Source: Verrucomicrobiota bacterium
GTDB lineage: Bacteria > Verrucomicrobiota > Verrucomicrobiia > Limisphaerales > UBA1319
DNA: 64,000 nt
Direction of reading: 5' to 3'
Assembly (NCBI GenBank): GCA_022709905.1
Contig: JAKLHY010000015.1
Coordinates: 1-64,000 of the forward strand
Numbering within the stretch: position 1 is the stretch's first letter; the number at the start of each line of letters is the position of its first letter. Made by a program: the position numbers and the translations under genes. Below are positions 62,302-64,000 of the stretch, one piece after another. The notes beneath the pieces are model-generated. The model was not told where the DNA came from and made no database searches. It saw only the letters and a program-made list of their open reading frames with translations.

Positions 62302-64000
62302 TCATCCAGGGGGGAGCTGTCTCAAAATCCTTACTCGCCCAATATTCCCGTCGACCTCAATCCAATCGCCGGTGCGAATACTGCGAGTTGCCGATCCGAG
62401 GTTTGTGACTGCGGGCAGCCCGTATTCCCTGGCCAGGATGCTGCCATGGCTGAGCATCCCGCCCAGGTCAATCGCCACGCCGGCAGCGGTGAGAAAGTAT
62501 GGGCTCCAGGCAGGATCCGTCGTCGGAACGACCAGAATTTCACCGGGCAATACCCGATCCTCGGTGCTGGCTTTCAGGATTACCCTGGCCTGTCCCCTGG
62601 CAATCCCCGGACTCACAGCCAACCCTTCCAGATGCTCCGCGGGAGACGCGCTGGATTCGGCCTGCCAAGTGGAAGGATCACTATGGCCAATAATGACAGG
62701 CGGTGGATTCAGAGCCAGGTTATGGTCGTGTTCCGCGCGACGAGGTCCCGTAATGTCGCTCAAGGGTTTGTTCCCGTTAAAAAGCAATTCGTAGCGCAAT
62801 TCATCGGTCTTCAGGAAAAAGATATCGTCGCGAACAGTGCAGCGCCCTCGCTCGACCAGCCGGTGTCCGAGCTCCAAAAGCAGCAGACGCGCGTGATAGA
62901 TCCGCCGGATTAACTGGGATTTGGTATTCTCCTTGATGGCCACACCGCGTCTTGCCCAATCCATAACTCTGCGAAACAACAGACGTTTGAGGGGATTTTT
63001 CAGGCGTCTGAAGCACTCCCCTTCCAGCGCGGCACGCTGGTGGCCCAGTTCAGAAAGACGAGCCGCCGGCACGGGGAGATTCCCGATCATGGCCTCCAAA
63101 TAGTCCCGCACCAAAGCCAGCACAGTATCAGGCATCTCGTTCCAACGTGGATTCATCAGTTCGATCTCGCCCCGGGCGTGATGGCCGTGCCGCCCCAGAA
63201 AAATCCGCCACCGGCTCAAAAACTCCTTGCCTTCGTCTTCATCGAGGAGCCGTCGTTCCAGAACCGCAAATGCATGCGCTTCCCTGACGGCCTGGCGCAC
63301 GCGCGGATGGTCCCGCGCATACTCCGCCAGCCGCCAAAGGTCACGGCCGACCTCCGCAGGATCCAGGGTGCCCAGCCCTGCGGTCAAGCGGCTGGCTATG
63401 GCCGCGCCATCCGCGCCAAACCATCGCTTCGACAATGCAAAGAAAATCACCAGACACAGCGCCCCGATGCCCATCGAGCGGAGCCTCGGATCCCGTCCGT
63501 CCCGATCCGTGGGTAACGCCGCATGAATGGCTGACAATAAGGCCTTATCGGAGATTGTTCCATACGGGTTGGTCCCCACCAGGTTGGGAGATGGCGGCCG
63601 CATGGGTATCGTGTGAGCCTTGTTTGAGAACAAGAATTTCATCACGGCAACAATGACCGGCGGCATCCCGCGAATCACCTGCCAGGGGTAAAATCGGAGT
63701 CGGGGCAGATCGTCCTTCCGAAGCCGGATGAGTCCCTTCCGAGCCATAGGTTCGTGGGCGCCGCCGAAAATCTCGCCTATGTCCTCAATCTTGATACCCG
63801 GCATCTGGCACAGCAATGCCGAACCCAGGTTTGCGTTGAAATAAGGCCGGCCGGCGATCAGGGAAATGAGTTGTTCAGCCCGAATTGAGATCCCCAGGTG
63901 GTTCATGAAGCTATCGAACATCCCTTGCAGGAAAGGCATCAGCATGGAGTAGGTCAAGGGGGTTATCGGCTCCGGGATGGCCTCCGCAGCGTTCGCGTTG
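62302..64000 (-). CDS. PEP synthase/rifampicin phosphotransferase-like protein, C-terminal part
   Basis: The frame is open to the window edge, so the start is outside; 566 codons are visible. The C-terminus is a PEP-utilising swivelling domain: AVSPGIARGQARVIL, then VVPTTDPAWSPYFL and GGMLSHGSILAREYGLPAV with the His that is phosphorylated. The visible N-terminal part (AIPEPITPLTYSMLMPF) resembles the linker that follows the ATP-grasp domain in PEP synthase-like and rifampicin phosphotransferase-like proteins. Which of these it is depends on the part outside the window. Confidence 0.8.
   Translation of the reverse strand, partial: NANAAEAIPEPITPLTYSMLMPFLQGMFDSFMNHLGISIRAEQLISLIAGRPYFNANLGSALLCQMPGIKIEDIGEIFGGAHEPMARKGLIRLRKDDLPRLRFYPWQVIRGMPPVIVAVMKFLFSNKAHTIPMRPPSPNLVGTNPYGTISDKALLSAIHAALPTDRDGRDPRLRSMGIGALCLVIFFALSKRWFGADGAAIASRLTAGLGTLDPAEVGRDLWRLAEYARDHPRVRQAVREAHAFAVLERRLLDEDEGKEFLSRWRIFLGRHGHHARGEIELMNPRWNEMPDTVLALVRDYLEAMIGNLPVPAARLSELGHQRAALEGECFRRLKNPLKRLLFRRVMDWARRGVAIKENTKSQLIRRIYHARLLLLELGHRLVERGRCTVRDDIFFLKTDELRYELLFNGNKPLSDITGPRRAEHDHNLALNPPPVIIGHSDPSTWQAESSASPAEHLEGLAVSPGIARGQARVILKASTEDRVLPGEILVVPTTDPAWSPYFLTAAGVAIDLGGMLSHGSILAREYGLPAVTNLGSATRSIRTGDWIEVDGNIGRVRILRQLPPG

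Noticed and set aside
1..64000. tRNA, rRNA and riboswitch genes
   Set aside because: No cloverleaf with a GTTCRANYC T-arm, rRNA-like segment or known riboswitch core was found by eye; a covariance-model scan would be decisive.

Overview
The window reads as a chromosomal segment of an anaerobic or facultatively anaerobic member of the Verrucomicrobiota (Pedosphaera/Limisphaera-like lineages are the best guess). This is inferred from protein style, not from a marker gene: Tat-exported Gfo/Idh/MocA oxidoreductase, zinc-ribbon Ser/Thr kinase with WD40 repeats next to an ECF sigma factor and a prepilin, HEAT-repeat and Kelch secreted proteins, and a recurring 'YEVEWT...RFYRVRA' cell-surface module in several exported proteins. 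No rRNA, tRNA or CRISPR array was seen.

Layout. 0-0.55 kb: tail of a transposase. 0.7-30 kb: mostly exported or periplasmic proteins on both strands, namely a 2180-residue subtilase, SH3/double-psi-barrel-like protein, HEAT protein, oxidoreductase, DUF6600-type lipoprotein, GH38-like hydrolase, PLC-like esterase, MBL-fold hydrolase and a duplicated Kelch protein. Between them lie an ERCC4-family nuclease, an Acg-type nitroreductase and a sensor/receiver gene that has suffered an internal deletion. 30-37.6 kb: a signalling locus (ECF sigma, prepilin, Ser/Thr kinase-WD40) surrounded by decayed duplicates of the same genes. 37.6-40.2 kb: a lipoprotein hydrolase and a DUF4434-like protein. 40.2-41.4 kb: gene debris, including a truncated exported protein interrupted by a 154-bp palindrome-ended element.

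41.4-59.3 kb is the centre of interest: an uninterrupted, co-directional (minus strand) 18-kb hydrogen-metabolism block. Transcription order is rex, hydC, hydB, hydA, hydG, hydF, hydE, a thioredoxin-like [2Fe-2S] protein, a PAS-containing sensory-type [FeFe] hydrogenase, a SpoIIE/PP2C phosphatase, then hybO, hybA, hybB, hybC, hybD for a membrane-bound [NiFe] uptake hydrogenase. The first ten genes overlap or nearly abut and are probably one operon; a palindromic TCGA array in front of rex is a candidate Rex operator. A 310-bp gap separates them from hybO. That gap carries a full-consensus sigma-54 promoter and an upstream dyad, so the [NiFe] genes probably have their own activator-dependent control. 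A plausible reading is that HydABC makes (or reversibly bifurcates) H2 under NADH/NAD control, the PAS hydrogenase and PP2C sense H2, and Hyb recovers H2 at the membrane. The [FeFe] maturases are complete; the [NiFe] Hyp maturases are not in the window.

59.5-64 kb: an unrecognised 223-residue protein with a second sigma-54-like promoter, a group II intron relic (internally deleted and 3'-truncated) whose 5' end abuts a 92-bp tandem repeat, and the C-terminal part of a PEP-synthase-like protein that runs off the window.
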